From Algicoccus sp048820935 (GTDB lineage: Bacteria; Pseudomonadota; Gammaproteobacteria; Burkholderiales; Burkholderiaceae_B), in the NCBI RefSeq assembly GCF_048820935.1, contig NZ_JBMERD010000003.1, forward strand, positions 186,001 to 250,000: 64,000 nucleotides of DNA, written 5' to 3'. The notes under the pieces were generated by a model. The model worked only from the letters and a program-made list of their open reading frames with translations. It did not search any database and was not told where the DNA came from. The number at the start of each line of letters is the position of its first letter. Position 1 is the first letter of the stretch. Position numbers and translations under genes: made by a program. This document shows, in pieces, positions 53,312 to 61,935 of the stretch.

Positions 53312-53977
53312 TTAATGCTCGTCCGTTTGCCGTGGTGGGGAAGTGGGTTCGTTCGGTCTTCGTACGCTATGTAATGGATCCTGAAAAGGCTCTTGGGCTC
53401 GACAAGGTCCTAAAACCGCCATGGCAATCAGAGCTTGTCGAAGTTGCTCTGGATCACGAAAAGCCAAGGTGTGATCAGTTGCCCTTCGAGCTGTTGGACG
53501 TACTCGAGTAGTCGTTTTCTCTGAGAGTGGCTGCGTGGGTTCAGCTGATAAGAAAGCGGCAGGTTCGGGTTTGAAATCAGAGGTGAGATCAGGCTCTCTG
53601 CCCCAGTCTGCACCGAAATCGAAAGGTGAGGATTTGTTTGTCTGATCTGTTTGATTCAGTGCTTTGTCGCCCAGTTCATTGTCATTTTTAGCTTTGTTTG
53701 CCTGTTGCGCCAAAATCTCTTTGACTTCCTCAAGCAATGGTTTGCTTGTATCTCCTTGAGACGTTTTCTGAGGAAGAGGAGGCATTTTGTTTAGGCTTTT
53801 GAGGGCCACTTGTTTGCGCCAAACAAAAATAGCGACAACCAAAATAATGATTGAAAAGATGATTGGTGCCCCGGCGATAAAGGCCACTGCCGCAAAAAAC
53901 ACCAAAGCCCAAGGGTTGCCTTGACCCTTGGTTTTGAGTTTGTCGTTTTTAGGTGTCCATCCGGATTCATCAGGCAT
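53312..53977 (-). CDS. Hypothetical membrane protein in the NfeD-FloA operon
   Basis: Protein of 221 residues that I do not recognise. The N-terminus is polar, then a hydrophobic hairpin (about 22-54: ALVFFAAVAFIAGAPIIFSIIILVVAIFVW) crosses the membrane, followed by a long polar, low-complexity tail rich in Lys, Gln, Pro and Thr, ending RRPNEPTSPPRQTDEH. GAGGG precedes the ATG, and it begins 3 bases after the FloA stop, so it is cotranscribed. In Bacillus yqeZ-yqfA-yqfB a third small gene also follows floA, but no similarity can be claimed. Possible partner or regulator of FloA. Confidence 0.6.
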   Translation of the reverse strand: MPDESGWTPKNDKLKTKGQGNPWALVFFAAVAFIAGAPIIFSIIILVVAIFVWRKQVALKSLNKMPPLPQKTSQGDTSKPLLEEVKEILAQQANKAKNDNELGDKALNQTDQTNKSSPFDFGADWGREPDLTSDFKPEPAAFLSAEPTQPLSEKTTTRVRPTARRATDHTLAFRDPEQLRQALIAMAVLGPCRAQEPFQDPLHSVRRPNEPTSPPRQTDEH

Positions 53978-53980
53978 GAC

Positions 53981-54958
53981 TTAGACCCTCGGTAACTGAC
54001 TGTCGTTGTCGGTTGGGTTACCAGCGATGGTGTCGCGCATTGCAGTATCGGCTTGAATATTGCGCATTCTGTAGTAATCCATGATGCCCAGTTTGCCGCT
54101 CTCAAAAGCTTGTGCCATCGCCTTGGGAATTTCAGCTTCGGCTTCGACGACTCGTGCCTGCATTTCTTGCTCGAGGGCAACGGCCATGGCGCGTCGCTCT
54201 TCGGCTTTGGCCTGTGCGATCTGTTTGTCTGCATTGGCCTGATCAATTTGCAATTTGGCGCCAATGTTTTCTCCAACATCGATGTCGGCAATGTCAATGG
54301 ATAAGATTTCGTAAGCCGTGCCTGAATCCAAGCCTTTGGCCAAAATATGCTTGGAGATATGATCTGGGTTTTCCAGCACGGTTTTATGACTGTCGGCAGA
54401 CCCAATCGTACTTACCATCCCTTCACCCACGCGGGCAATAATAGTTTCTTCGCCTGCACCCCCGACCAAACGATCAATATTGGTGCGCACAGTTACACGG
54501 GCTAGACAGATCAATTGAATTCCGTCTCTGGCAACGGCTGCTATACGGGGTGTTTCAATGACTTTGGGCAACACTGACATTTGCACTGCTTCAAAGACGT
54601 CGCGGCCTGCCAAGTCAATGGCAGCTGCTCGTTGAAATGACAGCGGAATATTGGCTTTGTCGGCAGAAATCATGGCATTGACAACATGCACCACATTACC
54701 GCCGGCCAGAAAGTGGGCTTCGAGCTCATTGATAGAGATTTTAATGCCCGCTTTCACGGCACTAATGCGTGCAGTCACAATTCTCGCGGGTGGTACGCGT
54801 CGCAAGCGCATGGCAATCAGCGTTGACAGCCCGACATAGGCGCCGGAAGCCCACGCTGCGATCCACAGGCGGATAGGGACGAAAATAAAAATGATGACGA
54901 GTAAGAGAATACCGATGGGCACCACAAATGCGCCTAGTGTTGTAATGGGATCTTGCAT
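53981..54958 (-). CDS. floA: Flotillin-like protein FloA
   Basis: Membrane protein of 325 residues. The N-terminal helix region (about 10-47) is followed by AMRLRRVPPARIVTARISAVKAGIKISINELEAHFLAGGNVVHVV and an SPFH-related domain. The coiled stretch QANADKQIAQAKAEERRAMAVALEQEMQARVVEAEAEIPKAMAQAF ends with a full C-terminal tail. FloA proteins (YqfA type) form membrane assemblies that affect fluidity, secretion and signalling. AGGAGAGG precedes the start, which shares one base with the NfeD stop. Upstream NfeD is its regular partner, downstream is a small membrane protein. Confidence 0.92.
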   Translation of the reverse strand: MQDPITTLGAFVVPIGILLLVIIFIFVPIRLWIAAWASGAYVGLSTLIAMRLRRVPPARIVTARISAVKAGIKISINELEAHFLAGGNVVHVVNAMISADKANIPLSFQRAAAIDLAGRDVFEAVQMSVLPKVIETPRIAAVARDGIQLICLARVTVRTNIDRLVGGAGEETIIARVGEGMVSTIGSADSHKTVLENPDHISKHILAKGLDSGTAYEILSIDIADIDVGENIGAKLQIDQANADKQIAQAKAEERRAMAVALEQEMQARVVEAEAEIPKAMAQAFESGKLGIMDYYRMRNIQADTAMRDTIAGNPTDNDSQLPRV

Positions 54959-56376
54959 TAATCCTCTCCTGTGTGAAGTGTTTGTTTTTGTTCGGCTTTG
55001 GTGGCAGATAAGCGTTTAACAACGACACGGTTGCCATCGACATGTGTCACTTGAATGGCTTCTCCAGCGTTGATGTATTCTCCATTTGAAACCACATCGA
55101 CGCGCTGTCCCTCAATCGTGGCGATGCCGGCAGGTCGTAAAGTGCTCGCTGCGACGCCTTGTAAACCTAAGAGCGCGTGATCTTGCTGTGGTTCGGATGA
55201 GAATCCATGTTTTGCGGTGAGATTCGTTTGTAAAACGATTTGGCGGCCTAGCCTTGTTTTTGGCAGGAATCGCAACAAAATTAGACTGGCGAGCATGGCA
55301 AGGACTGCACTGGCGCCCAGTCTGGCTAAGGCGCTGATGAGACTCTGGACGGTTGCCCCTTGTCCAGTCGTACTCATGACCAATGCAGCCACGATGGCAA
55401 TGAGCCCTAGTAAACCGATAAACCCAAAACCTGGAATGATGAAAATCTCAATTCCCAGCAAAATTAATCCTGAGATTAAGAGCAGAATAATTTCCCAGCC
55501 AGCCAGATCGACAATCCAGTGACCCCACATGAATAAGGCCAAAGCACTTAAGCCCAAGAGGCCTGCAATCCCAAAACCTGGCGTCTTGATTTCAAGAATA
55601 ATCCCCAGCATGGCTACACTCACCAACAACGAGCTGATGAGTGGGTCAGTCAGAAAGCGAACGAGATTCTCAGCCCAGTTGGGGGTGGTCTGCACTGTTT
55701 GAGCGTCACGTAAGCCCAGTGCGTTTAAGGCTTCACCGAGCGTGGTTGCGCTTGCATCTGCGATGTCGTACTCCAAAGCCTCTTTCGTGGTCAGTGTCAG
55801 CAGTTTGCCTTTTTGAACAAGTCCTGGGATTTCAACATCTGGATCGACCATGGCTTGTGCGATCAGCGGATTGCGATGTCGAAACTCGGCTGTGGCGCCA
55901 AATTCTTTGCGCACATAAGAAATGGTTTTTTCAGAGGCGGTTTCGGTGCTAGTCCCACTGGACTGAACGGGTGTGGCAGCGCCCAACGTGCCGCCCGGTG
56001 TCATGACAATGGCTTTGGCAGCCAAACTGATTAACGCACCTGCAGAGATTGCGCGCGAATCGACAAAGGCAATGGTGTTGACTGGGCTGCGTAGCAAAGC
56101 ATCGCGAATTTGGACAGCGGCATCGACACGCCCGCCAAAGGTGTTGATCTGCAGAACAACGGCGGCAGCTTGATTGTCTTTGGCTTCTTGCAGAGTGCGT
56201 TCGATATAGGGCGCTAAGCCCAGATCAATCGTGCCTTCGACTTTGGCGACGTACACCAAAGGCCGTTGCGATTGAGACCAAGCTTGGCCTGATAGCGTTA
56301 AACCCAATAATAAGCAAAAGACGATGAACAACATCCAGCGTAGGCGTAGATGCCAGTCTCGATTCATGTCTGCCAT
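54958..56376 (-). CDS. NfeD-family membrane-bound serine protease
   Basis: Membrane protein of about 470 residues. Order: N-terminal signal or helix, ClpP-like serine-protease domain (about 30-210) with Ser in DSRAISAGALISLAA and a candidate Lys later in SEKTISYVRKEFG, then a helix bundle (about 240-380), and an OB-fold NfeD domain at the end (GVAASTLRPAGIATIEGQRVDVVSNGEYINAGEAIQVTHVDGNRVVVKRL). This long type (class 1b) pairs with FloA. The start is uncertain: 56376 and 56367 are equally possible, the frame runs to 56415, and none has a strong ribosome site. It shares one base with the floA start. Confidence 0.88.
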   Translation of the reverse strand: MADMNRDWHLRLRWMLFIVFCLLLGLTLSGQAWSQSQRPLVYVAKVEGTIDLGLAPYIERTLQEAKDNQAAAVVLQINTFGGRVDAAVQIRDALLRSPVNTIAFVDSRAISAGALISLAAKAIVMTPGGTLGAATPVQSSGTSTETASEKTISYVRKEFGATAEFRHRNPLIAQAMVDPDVEIPGLVQKGKLLTLTTKEALEYDIADASATTLGEALNALGLRDAQTVQTTPNWAENLVRFLTDPLISSLLVSVAMLGIILEIKTPGFGIAGLLGLSALALFMWGHWIVDLAGWEIILLLISGLILLGIEIFIIPGFGFIGLLGLIAIVAALVMSTTGQGATVQSLISALARLGASAVLAMLASLILLRFLPKTRLGRQIVLQTNLTAKHGFSSEPQQDHALLGLQGVAASTLRPAGIATIEGQRVDVVSNGEYINAGEAIQVTHVDGNRVVVKRLSATKAEQKQTLHTGED

Positions 56377-56547
56377 TTGGCGCTGAGCGCTCAGATCGTG
56401 TATACGGGTCCGCATAGAGTTCAGTGTATCGCAGAGCAGTGCAAGGAAATTGTCGATGTTCTACGATCATACAGGCTTCGTTATGATGATGCGCATTGGG
56501 ATATACAAAATATAGGTTGTCTGTGGTTCGTAGATTGGGAGAGTTGA

Positions 56548-57387
56548 GTGAATTTGTCTGAAATAAAAGGTTCGTCCGCCGTCAAACGGGTTGCAATCGC
56601 TAGCTTAGGCGCGATTGGACGTGTGGTTGCCCGTGCACTGGCCAAAGGCGAGATTGCTGGTTTTACGCTGGCTGCGGTTTCAGCGTCGAATCAAGTACGA
56701 GCACAACAATGGCTAGATGAACAAGGCCTCAAAGTGCCTGTCGTTGCTATTGATGCGCTAGAGCCTTTGTCTGATGTGGTTTTAGAGTGCGCGCCAGCTG
56801 CATTGTTAACGCAGATTTTGTCGCCCTTTCTAGAGGCGGGCAAAGAAGCGATTGTGCTCTCTGCTGGCGCTCTGTTACTAGCACCCCAACTGATTGAACA
56901 AGCAAAACGGACAGGGGCTGTGATTCGGGTCCCTTCAGGGGCACTGGTTGGATTGGACGGTGTGTTGGCAGCGGCCCAAGGGCAGTTTGAGTCGGTGCGA
57001 CTAGTCACCCGTAAAGCACCAGGTAGCTACGCAGGTGCCCCTCATGTGGTGAAAAACCAGATCGATCTTGAAGGGATGACGCAGGCAACGTGCATCTTTG
57101 AAGGTGATGCACGCGAAGCAGCGCAAGCGTTTCCAGCGAATGTCAATGTGGTGGCCGCACTGGCATTGACGGGGGCTGGCCCAGAAAACACTCGCATGGA
57201 AGTGTGGGCAGATCCGGTTTTAACGCGCAATACGCACACGATCACGGTCGTGTCTGATGCCGCCAAAATGACCATGACTATGGAGAGCTTGCCGTCACCG
57301 AATAACCCTAAAACAGCCATGATTGTGGCGCAAAGTGTGCTGGCTCTATTGAAGAAGCAAACCGCCCATTTACAGATGGGAACCTGA
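56548..57387 (+). CDS. nadX: L-aspartate dehydrogenase (NadX type)
   Basis: NAD(P)-dependent enzyme of 279 residues that oxidises aspartate to iminoaspartate, for NAD synthesis or aspartate breakdown. Dinucleotide motif ASLGAIGRVVARAL, segment VPSGALVGLDGVLAA, FPANVNVVAALALTGAGPENTRMEVWADP, the catalytic His in RNTHTITV, and MTMESLPSPNNPKTA at the end are the family's signature. GTG start at 56548 with GGGAGAG upstream. Divergent from NfeD. No nadA or nadC adjacent. Confidence 0.9.
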   Translation: MNLSEIKGSSAVKRVAIASLGAIGRVVARALAKGEIAGFTLAAVSASNQVRAQQWLDEQGLKVPVVAIDALEPLSDVVLECAPAALLTQILSPFLEAGKEAIVLSAGALLLAPQLIEQAKRTGAVIRVPSGALVGLDGVLAAAQGQFESVRLVTRKAPGSYAGAPHVVKNQIDLEGMTQATCIFEGDAREAAQAFPANVNVVAALALTGAGPENTRMEVWADPVLTRNTHTITVVSDAAKMTMTMESLPSPNNPKTAMIVAQSVLALLKKQTAHLQMGT

Positions 57388-57532
57388 GCGTTTGGAACGT
57401 CTCATGTGTGCTGATTCTGTCAGGCCAGTGTCTGAGACCTACGACCTAAGTTAAACTCTTAAGGAAGAGGCGCTTTGTGCGTGCAAAAACCAGATCGAAA
57501 TTCAAAACTGTGCTCGACAGGAGTTAAAAGGA

Positions 57533-58357
57533 ATGAAAACGTTCAAACCATGGGTTATGAAAAGTTGTGTCAGTGTGTTGGCTGCACTGGCAATGGGGAG
57601 TGTCGTGGCGCCAGCTGCTGCGCAAGCGCCAGAAAAAGACATCTGGTTGATGGGTGAAGTGCACGATAACCCAAATGCACATTTCTTTCGTCTAAAGGCG
57701 ATTGAGAAAGCTTTGGGCGGTGATTGGCGTCCTGCATTGGTGATGGAGCAGTTTAATACGGACCGTCAACCTGAGTTGACGCAAGCTTGGCAGACCTGCA
57801 AAACAGCGCAATGTGTGATTAATAAAGCAGCTGAACCAGGTACCGCTTGGCACTGGGACTATTACAAGCCACTAATTACACTGGCCTTGAAATACCGTTT
57901 GCCTTTGGTCGCTGGTAATTTGTCGCGTGCTCAACTCAAAGAAGTGATGAAAGATGGTTACAGCGCTGTGTTTGATGCGCAGACGATTAATCGTTTTGGG
58001 CTGAAAAACTCATTGCCTGTTCAATTGGCTGATCAGCAACGTGTCGCCATCGATGTAGGCCATTGCAATAAACTGGATGCAACGACCATCAACGACATGA
58101 TCAAAGCGCAAGTAGCCCGTGATGTGAACTTTGCGAAGTTAATCGATCAGTACAGCTCACAAGGCGTGGTGCTAGTCGCGGGTAATAACCATGTACGGCG
58201 TGACATCGGTGTTATGCAGTGGTTGCAACCTGCTGTGGCCTCACGTGTCGTGGTGTCTGGCTATGTGGAATCCGGTGGCATTGAAGATGGCATTTATGAC
58301 ATCTTGCATCTGGTTGAGCCAGTCAAGCGCGCAGATCTTTGCGCAAAAGTGCAGTAA
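57533..58357 (+). CDS. ChaN-like exported haem-binding-family protein
   Basis: Exported protein of 274 residues. The signal peptide ends AAAQA before PEKDIWLMGEVHDNPNAHFFR. That GEVHDN start, GNLSRAQLKE, VDVGHCNKL-like and VLVAGNNHVRRDIGV segments match the ChaN/Cofac_haem_bdg_2 family. In Campylobacter ChaN binds haem at a dimer interface for iron use. Unlike many members, there is no lipobox, so the protein is soluble in the periplasm. GGAG precedes the start. A terminator follows at 58438. Confidence 0.82.
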   Translation: MKTFKPWVMKSCVSVLAALAMGSVVAPAAAQAPEKDIWLMGEVHDNPNAHFFRLKAIEKALGGDWRPALVMEQFNTDRQPELTQAWQTCKTAQCVINKAAEPGTAWHWDYYKPLITLALKYRLPLVAGNLSRAQLKEVMKDGYSAVFDAQTINRFGLKNSLPVQLADQQRVAIDVGHCNKLDATTINDMIKAQVARDVNFAKLIDQYSSQGVVLVAGNNHVRRDIGVMQWLQPAVASRVVVSGYVESGGIEDGIYDILHLVEPVKRADLCAKVQ

Positions 58358-58437
58358 CAGCCGCAGCCGGCAATTGACATCGTCAGGCAATCGATTGATG
58401 TCACTCGATACGCCTTCAGTGATCGGTTGATTACAAA

Positions 58438-58477
58438 AAACAGCCCCCTATTGCCTAGTGCGCAGGGGGGCTGTTTT
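58438..58477 (+). terminator. Rho-independent terminator after the ChaN-like gene
   Basis: Stem AACAGCCCCCT / AGGGGGGCTGTT with a loop of about 13 bases and flanked by AAAAAA and TTTT, about 80 bases past the stop. It can work on either strand, but the converging decarboxylase gene ends further on. Confidence 0.8.
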
Positions 58478-58554
58478 GATTGGAAGGTGAGTCAGGCAGG
58501 TGGTCGACCCTATCGAAAACTGATTGATCTTTTCACGACATCAGCCTTTCATCC

Positions 58555-60225
58555 TCACTCAAAAGACTGCGGTGCAATTGCAATATCGAGTAAGTTGGGT
58601 TCACCGCTGGCAACCGCCTGCCGTACCGCAGCTTGAATGTCGGCTGCACGCTCAACACGTTTGGCTTTCATCCCAAAACCGTTCGCAACTGCCACAAAAT
58701 CAATGGCCGGATCTGTCATATCCATCCCCAAGAATTGTTTTGAGTTGCGCATTGCAACTAGACGATTCTTGATGATTTCATAGCTCTGGTTGTTGAGAAT
58801 GACGTAGGTGATGGGGAGTTTCAGGTTTGCAGCGGTCCACAACGCTTGGATGCTATAGAGCGAGCTGCCATCACCGACGGTGGCGACCACAGGTCTAGAA
58901 GGTTGTGCCAAACTCACGCCAATCGCACCTGCCATCGCAAACCCCAAACCACCACTAGTTAAGCCAAAATTGGAGACGGGATCGTTGGCATGCATAAGCT
59001 TAAAGAGTGTGCCAGCATGTGTGGGATTCTCGTCCACGACAATGGCTTCGGGTGGCAATGCTTGTGTGATTTGTAGCAATGCGTAGTCGGGGTGTGTAGG
59101 AATACTCTGTGCATGTGCTTCGAGTGCATGGGCAAAGGCATTGCGGCGGTTTGTCCAGTTTGATTGGTAAAGTGTTTCCAGACGCGTTCTAGCACCTGCA
59201 GCTTGCGCAGATGTTTGTAACTCATCCAGAACAGGTAAGAGTGCGCGCAGCGTGCTGGCGACATTGGCTTGAATTGCGACCTCTGTGTTGTAGTTTTTAC
59301 CGAGTTCCCAATCACGCTCGCTGATGTGAATGACGGGCAGGCCTTCAGGCAAAGGCTCAATCGAGGCTTTCGGTGATGTTCTTAAAAGGTCAGCGCCTAG
59401 GCAAATGAGCAAGTCATACTGTGACAAAGTGTCGTGCATGGTGTGCTGATTGCGCGTGATTTCACCCATGTTGCAAGGATGTGCCGTCGGAAAACGCGTG
59501 TTGTATGGCACAGATTCTTGATACACGGCAGCCCCAAGTTGAGTGGCGAGCTCACCAGCTTCCTTAAAACAATCATGCCTTGCCAATTCATGACCCGCCA
59601 AAATAACAGGACGTTTGGCTTGAAGGATGCGATTAGCCAACATCTTTAACGTTTCAAGATCAGGCTGAACTGTGCCTAGAACTCGGGTGGGATGCCCCAG
59701 AGGCACATCGGTGACTTCATCGAGCACACTGCTGGGTAGGCTGAGAAATACGGGTCCTGTGGGGGGTGTGAGAGCGATTTTGGCAGCGCGATGAATAATG
59801 CGTGGCAGATCGTCGGCTCGTTCTACTTCAAAGGCCCATTTCACAAGCGGGCTGGCAATGGGCACGAGTGGTTCGTAGAGCAAGGGTTCGGTGAGTCCGT
59901 AACCCACCTCATACTGACCAGCCGTCACGATAATGGGGGAACCAGAGAACTTGGCGCTATAGAGTGCACCCATGGCATGTCCAAGGCCCGGCGCGCAATG
60001 TAGGTTGACGGCACTGAGCCGGCCACTGGCGCGTCCGTAACCATCCGCCATCCCCAGAACAATACTCTCTTGCAACCCCATGACATATTTCACATCGGGG
60101 TATTGTGGAACAGCTTCCATGAGTGCAAGTTCCGTGGTGCCGGGATTGCCAAACATGTGACTGACGCCTTCGTGAATCATCAGTTCCATGAAGGCATTGC
60201 GGCCAGTGAGTGTTTTTGTAGTCAT
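58555..60225 (-). CDS. Thiamine-diphosphate-dependent decarboxylase (benzoylformate decarboxylase-like)
   Basis: TPP enzyme of 556 residues. The Pyr domain has HMFGNPGTTELALMEAVPQYP and the activating glutamate in GLQESIVLGMADGYGRASG; the PP domain has the TPP motif VGDGSSLYSIQALWTAANLKLPITYVILNNQSYEI. The N-terminal FGNPGTTEL..M is typical of benzoylformate decarboxylases and oxalyl-CoA-like enzymes rather than acetolactate synthase. No flavin site is obvious. AAGGAG lies about 11 bases before the start. The divergent neighbour is an atypical SDR. The substrate is a 2-oxoacid, not identified. Confidence 0.85.
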   Translation of the reverse strand: MTTKTLTGRNAFMELMIHEGVSHMFGNPGTTELALMEAVPQYPDVKYVMGLQESIVLGMADGYGRASGRLSAVNLHCAPGLGHAMGALYSAKFSGSPIIVTAGQYEVGYGLTEPLLYEPLVPIASPLVKWAFEVERADDLPRIIHRAAKIALTPPTGPVFLSLPSSVLDEVTDVPLGHPTRVLGTVQPDLETLKMLANRILQAKRPVILAGHELARHDCFKEAGELATQLGAAVYQESVPYNTRFPTAHPCNMGEITRNQHTMHDTLSQYDLLICLGADLLRTSPKASIEPLPEGLPVIHISERDWELGKNYNTEVAIQANVASTLRALLPVLDELQTSAQAAGARTRLETLYQSNWTNRRNAFAHALEAHAQSIPTHPDYALLQITQALPPEAIVVDENPTHAGTLFKLMHANDPVSNFGLTSGGLGFAMAGAIGVSLAQPSRPVVATVGDGSSLYSIQALWTAANLKLPITYVILNNQSYEIIKNRLVAMRNSKQFLGMDMTDPAIDFVAVANGFGMKAKRVERAADIQAAVRQAVASGEPNLLDIAIAPQSFE

Positions 60226-60413
60226 CGTCAGATGTCTCCTTGGTGACGAATTTAATCAGAAAAGTCGTGTTGTTTGATTGGCGTGAATGGTCAAAGCTTA
60301 TTATTCAGAGGCGATGTTTTTTATGAGCGTAAACTGAAGCGAACCTTCTGTGAAGGTCGACCGAAGGAATATGCTGTGTTAATGCGTTATTTATAAATAA
60401 AAAGGAAACCGAT

Positions 60414-61199
60414 ATGTTGATCTCTCTGGAGAACAAAGTTGCAGTGATTACAGGTGCCAGTCAGGGGTTGGGACTGGCAATGGCTAAACGCTTTTGTGAG
60501 TCAGGCGCTGATGTGGTGTTGTTGGCTCGACGCCAGACTGTTTTGGATGAAGCGTGTGAAGAAATTGCTGCGCTGCGCCCTGGTGCGAAAGTGAAGGGTT
60601 ACGCTTGCGATGTGCGAGATCTGGCTCAATTGGAATCGGTGTACGAGACAATTGAACGTGATTTTGGGAAAGTCGATATTGTGGTGAATAACGCAGGTTC
60701 TTCGTCACGCAGTCCAATCGAAGCGCTGAATATGGACACGTTGCAGGCGGATTATGATCTCAAGGTCAAGCCTGCAATGCGACTGGTTCAGTTGGCAGTA
60801 CCTGGCATGAAAGAACGACGCTGGGGACGAATTATTAATGTGGTCAATATTGGTGCAAAAGCGCCAGATGCAGGTACCGCACCGACTAGTATGAGCCGGG
60901 CCGCTGGTATTGCGATGACCAAAGTCATGTCCAAAGAATTTGCGCCACATAACGTACTAGTCAATGCGTTATGTGTGGGTCAAATCATGTCTGAGCAATG
61001 GGTGGGCTACCACAAACGCGATCATCCGGAAATGACGTTTGAAGATTTTATTGCGATGCGAGGCAAACCCATGCCATTGGGTCGAATCGGTCAAGCAGAA
61101 GAGTTTGCGAACGTGGCTTGCTTTTTAGCGTCAGATCAAGCGTCTTTTGTGTCAGGCGTAGCAATTAACGTTGACGGAGGCCAAAGCCCAGTTCTCTAA
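60414..61199 (+). CDS. SDR-family protein with altered active site
   Basis: Rossmann-fold protein of 261 residues. The NAD(P) loop VITGASQGLGLA and NNAG (92-95) are normal, and VSGVAINVDGGQS closes the fold. The catalytic Ser-Tyr-x3-Lys is missing: the Ser position falls in VVNIGAK (146 region), and Tyr and Lys are replaced by Thr158 and Arg162 in TSMSRAAGIAM. So normal hydride transfer by the SDR mechanism is not expected; it may bind cofactor without that chemistry or use other residues. AGGAAA precedes the ATG. Divergent from the TPP decarboxylase; the first copy of a 59-bp terminator repeat begins 10 bases after its stop. Confidence 0.85.
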   Translation: MLISLENKVAVITGASQGLGLAMAKRFCESGADVVLLARRQTVLDEACEEIAALRPGAKVKGYACDVRDLAQLESVYETIERDFGKVDIVVNNAGSSSRSPIEALNMDTLQADYDLKVKPAMRLVQLAVPGMKERRWGRIINVVNIGAKAPDAGTAPTSMSRAAGIAMTKVMSKEFAPHNVLVNALCVGQIMSEQWVGYHKRDHPEMTFEDFIAMRGKPMPLGRIGQAEEFANVACFLASDQASFVSGVAINVDGGQSPVL

Positions 61200-61208
61200 A
61201 ACCGATCT

Positions 61209-61267
61209 AATACAAAACACGGTCTGAAGACGCGATGAATGTGCGTTGTCAGACCGTATTTGTTTTT
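61209..61267 (+). repeat. 59-bp direct repeat, copy 1, containing a terminator
   Basis: AATACAAAACACGGTCTGAA start, then ACGC..GCGT inside outer arms ACGGTCTGA / TCAGACCGT, and TTTGTTTTT at the end. The hairpin and U-run make it a terminator for the SDR gene, and the AAAAC/T-rich left side also serves the minus-strand antitoxin gene. Copy 2 at 62059-62117 is the same except for two bases. Confidence 0.9.
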
Positions 61268-61278
61268 AATGCCATGAA

Positions 61279-61626
61279 TCAAAACTCGAGTTGTTCGGGC
61301 AAAAGTCCCATGGCGGCGGCAATGCGTTCTAGGGTCGTTTTCTTGGGATTGGCATCAATCCTTTCCATTGCTGCGTAACTAGGCTGACGAATGCTTAGAC
61401 GCTGCGCCATGTCAGCTTGCGTCAAACCTAAGTGCTCACGCCACGCACGAATTAAACTCCAGTCATTTTTGATGGCCAAACGCATGACTTCGTGTGGTGT
61501 TGTGCCATCCGCTGGAATTCTTCCAGGTGCTTGTGATTGGCTGACCAGTTGTTGATATTCTTGATAGGTAAGTACTACAAAGGCTGGTTCACCGTTAGCT
61601 TTTAAAATCGTGGGCTTAATGCTCAT
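61279..61626 (-). CDS. Antitoxin-like HTH protein with Phd-like N-terminus
   Basis: Small protein of 115 residues. The N-terminal half (IKPTILKANGEPAFVVLTYQEYQQL) resembles Phd/YefM-type antitoxins; the C-terminal half is a Cro/XRE-type helix-turn-helix (LGLTQADMAQRLSIRQPSYAAMERIDANPKKTTLERIAAAMG). The mix of toxin-binding and DNA-binding parts is suited to an antitoxin that represses its own operon. GAGG precedes the start. The toxin gene lies 12 bases upstream in the same operon, toxin first, as in higBA. Confidence 0.85.
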   Translation of the reverse strand: MSIKPTILKANGEPAFVVLTYQEYQQLVSQSQAPGRIPADGTTPHEVMRLAIKNDWSLIRAWREHLGLTQADMAQRLSIRQPSYAAMERIDANPKKTTLERIAAAMGLLPEQLEF

Positions 61627-61638
61627 GACGACCTCTTA

Positions 61639-61893
61639 TTAATAAGTTTGTTCATTGCGTCGTTTGATCTGTTGGATATCAATGATTCTGACGACTGTAT
61701 CGATATCGAATAACACTCGATAATTGCCCACGCGCATTCGGTACCCATACTCGTGATTGCTCAGTGGAATAATATTTTTCGTTTGTGGATACATTTCCAG
61801 TTTATCAATTGCGTCGATGATCGTTACTTGCTCTTGTCGATCAATTTTTCGCAATTGCTTTTTTGCTTTATTTGTCCAGTTGATCGAATACAT
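61639..61893 (-). CDS. RelE/ParE-family toxin
   Basis: Small basic protein of 84 residues. The RelE/ParE fold pattern is clear: INWTNKAKKQLRKIDRQEQVTIIDAIDKL helical start, then YGYRMRVGNYRVLFDIDTVVRIIDIQQIKRRNEQTY, where RVGNYRVLF and a basic C-terminal motif are typical. RelE relatives cleave ribosome-bound mRNA, ParE relatives inhibit gyrase; the sequence does not decide. It is the first gene of the pair; an operator lies just before its start. Confidence 0.87.
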   Translation of the reverse strand: MYSINWTNKAKKQLRKIDRQEQVTIIDAIDKLEMYPQTKNIIPLSNHEYGYRMRVGNYRVLFDIDTVVRIIDIQQIKRRNEQTY

Positions 61894-61908
61894 GGAAATT
61901 CCTTCATG

Positions 61909-61935
61909 TATAGCTTAATTATAGCTTAAGCTATA
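61909..61935 (-). promoter_or_regulatory. Promoter and operator of the toxin-antitoxin operon
   Basis: A perfect 16-base palindrome TATAGCTTAAGCTATA (61920-61935) is followed by a half-site TATAGCTTAA (61909-61918). On the minus strand, TATAAT at 61923-61918 reads as a -10 box between the two, about 25 bases before the toxin ATG. A bound autorepressor would cover it. No good -35 is seen. Confidence 0.65.

Noticed and set aside
53245..53511. An 88-codon plus-strand frame
   Set aside because: It overlaps the end of the hypothetical membrane protein gene and lacks a family pattern.
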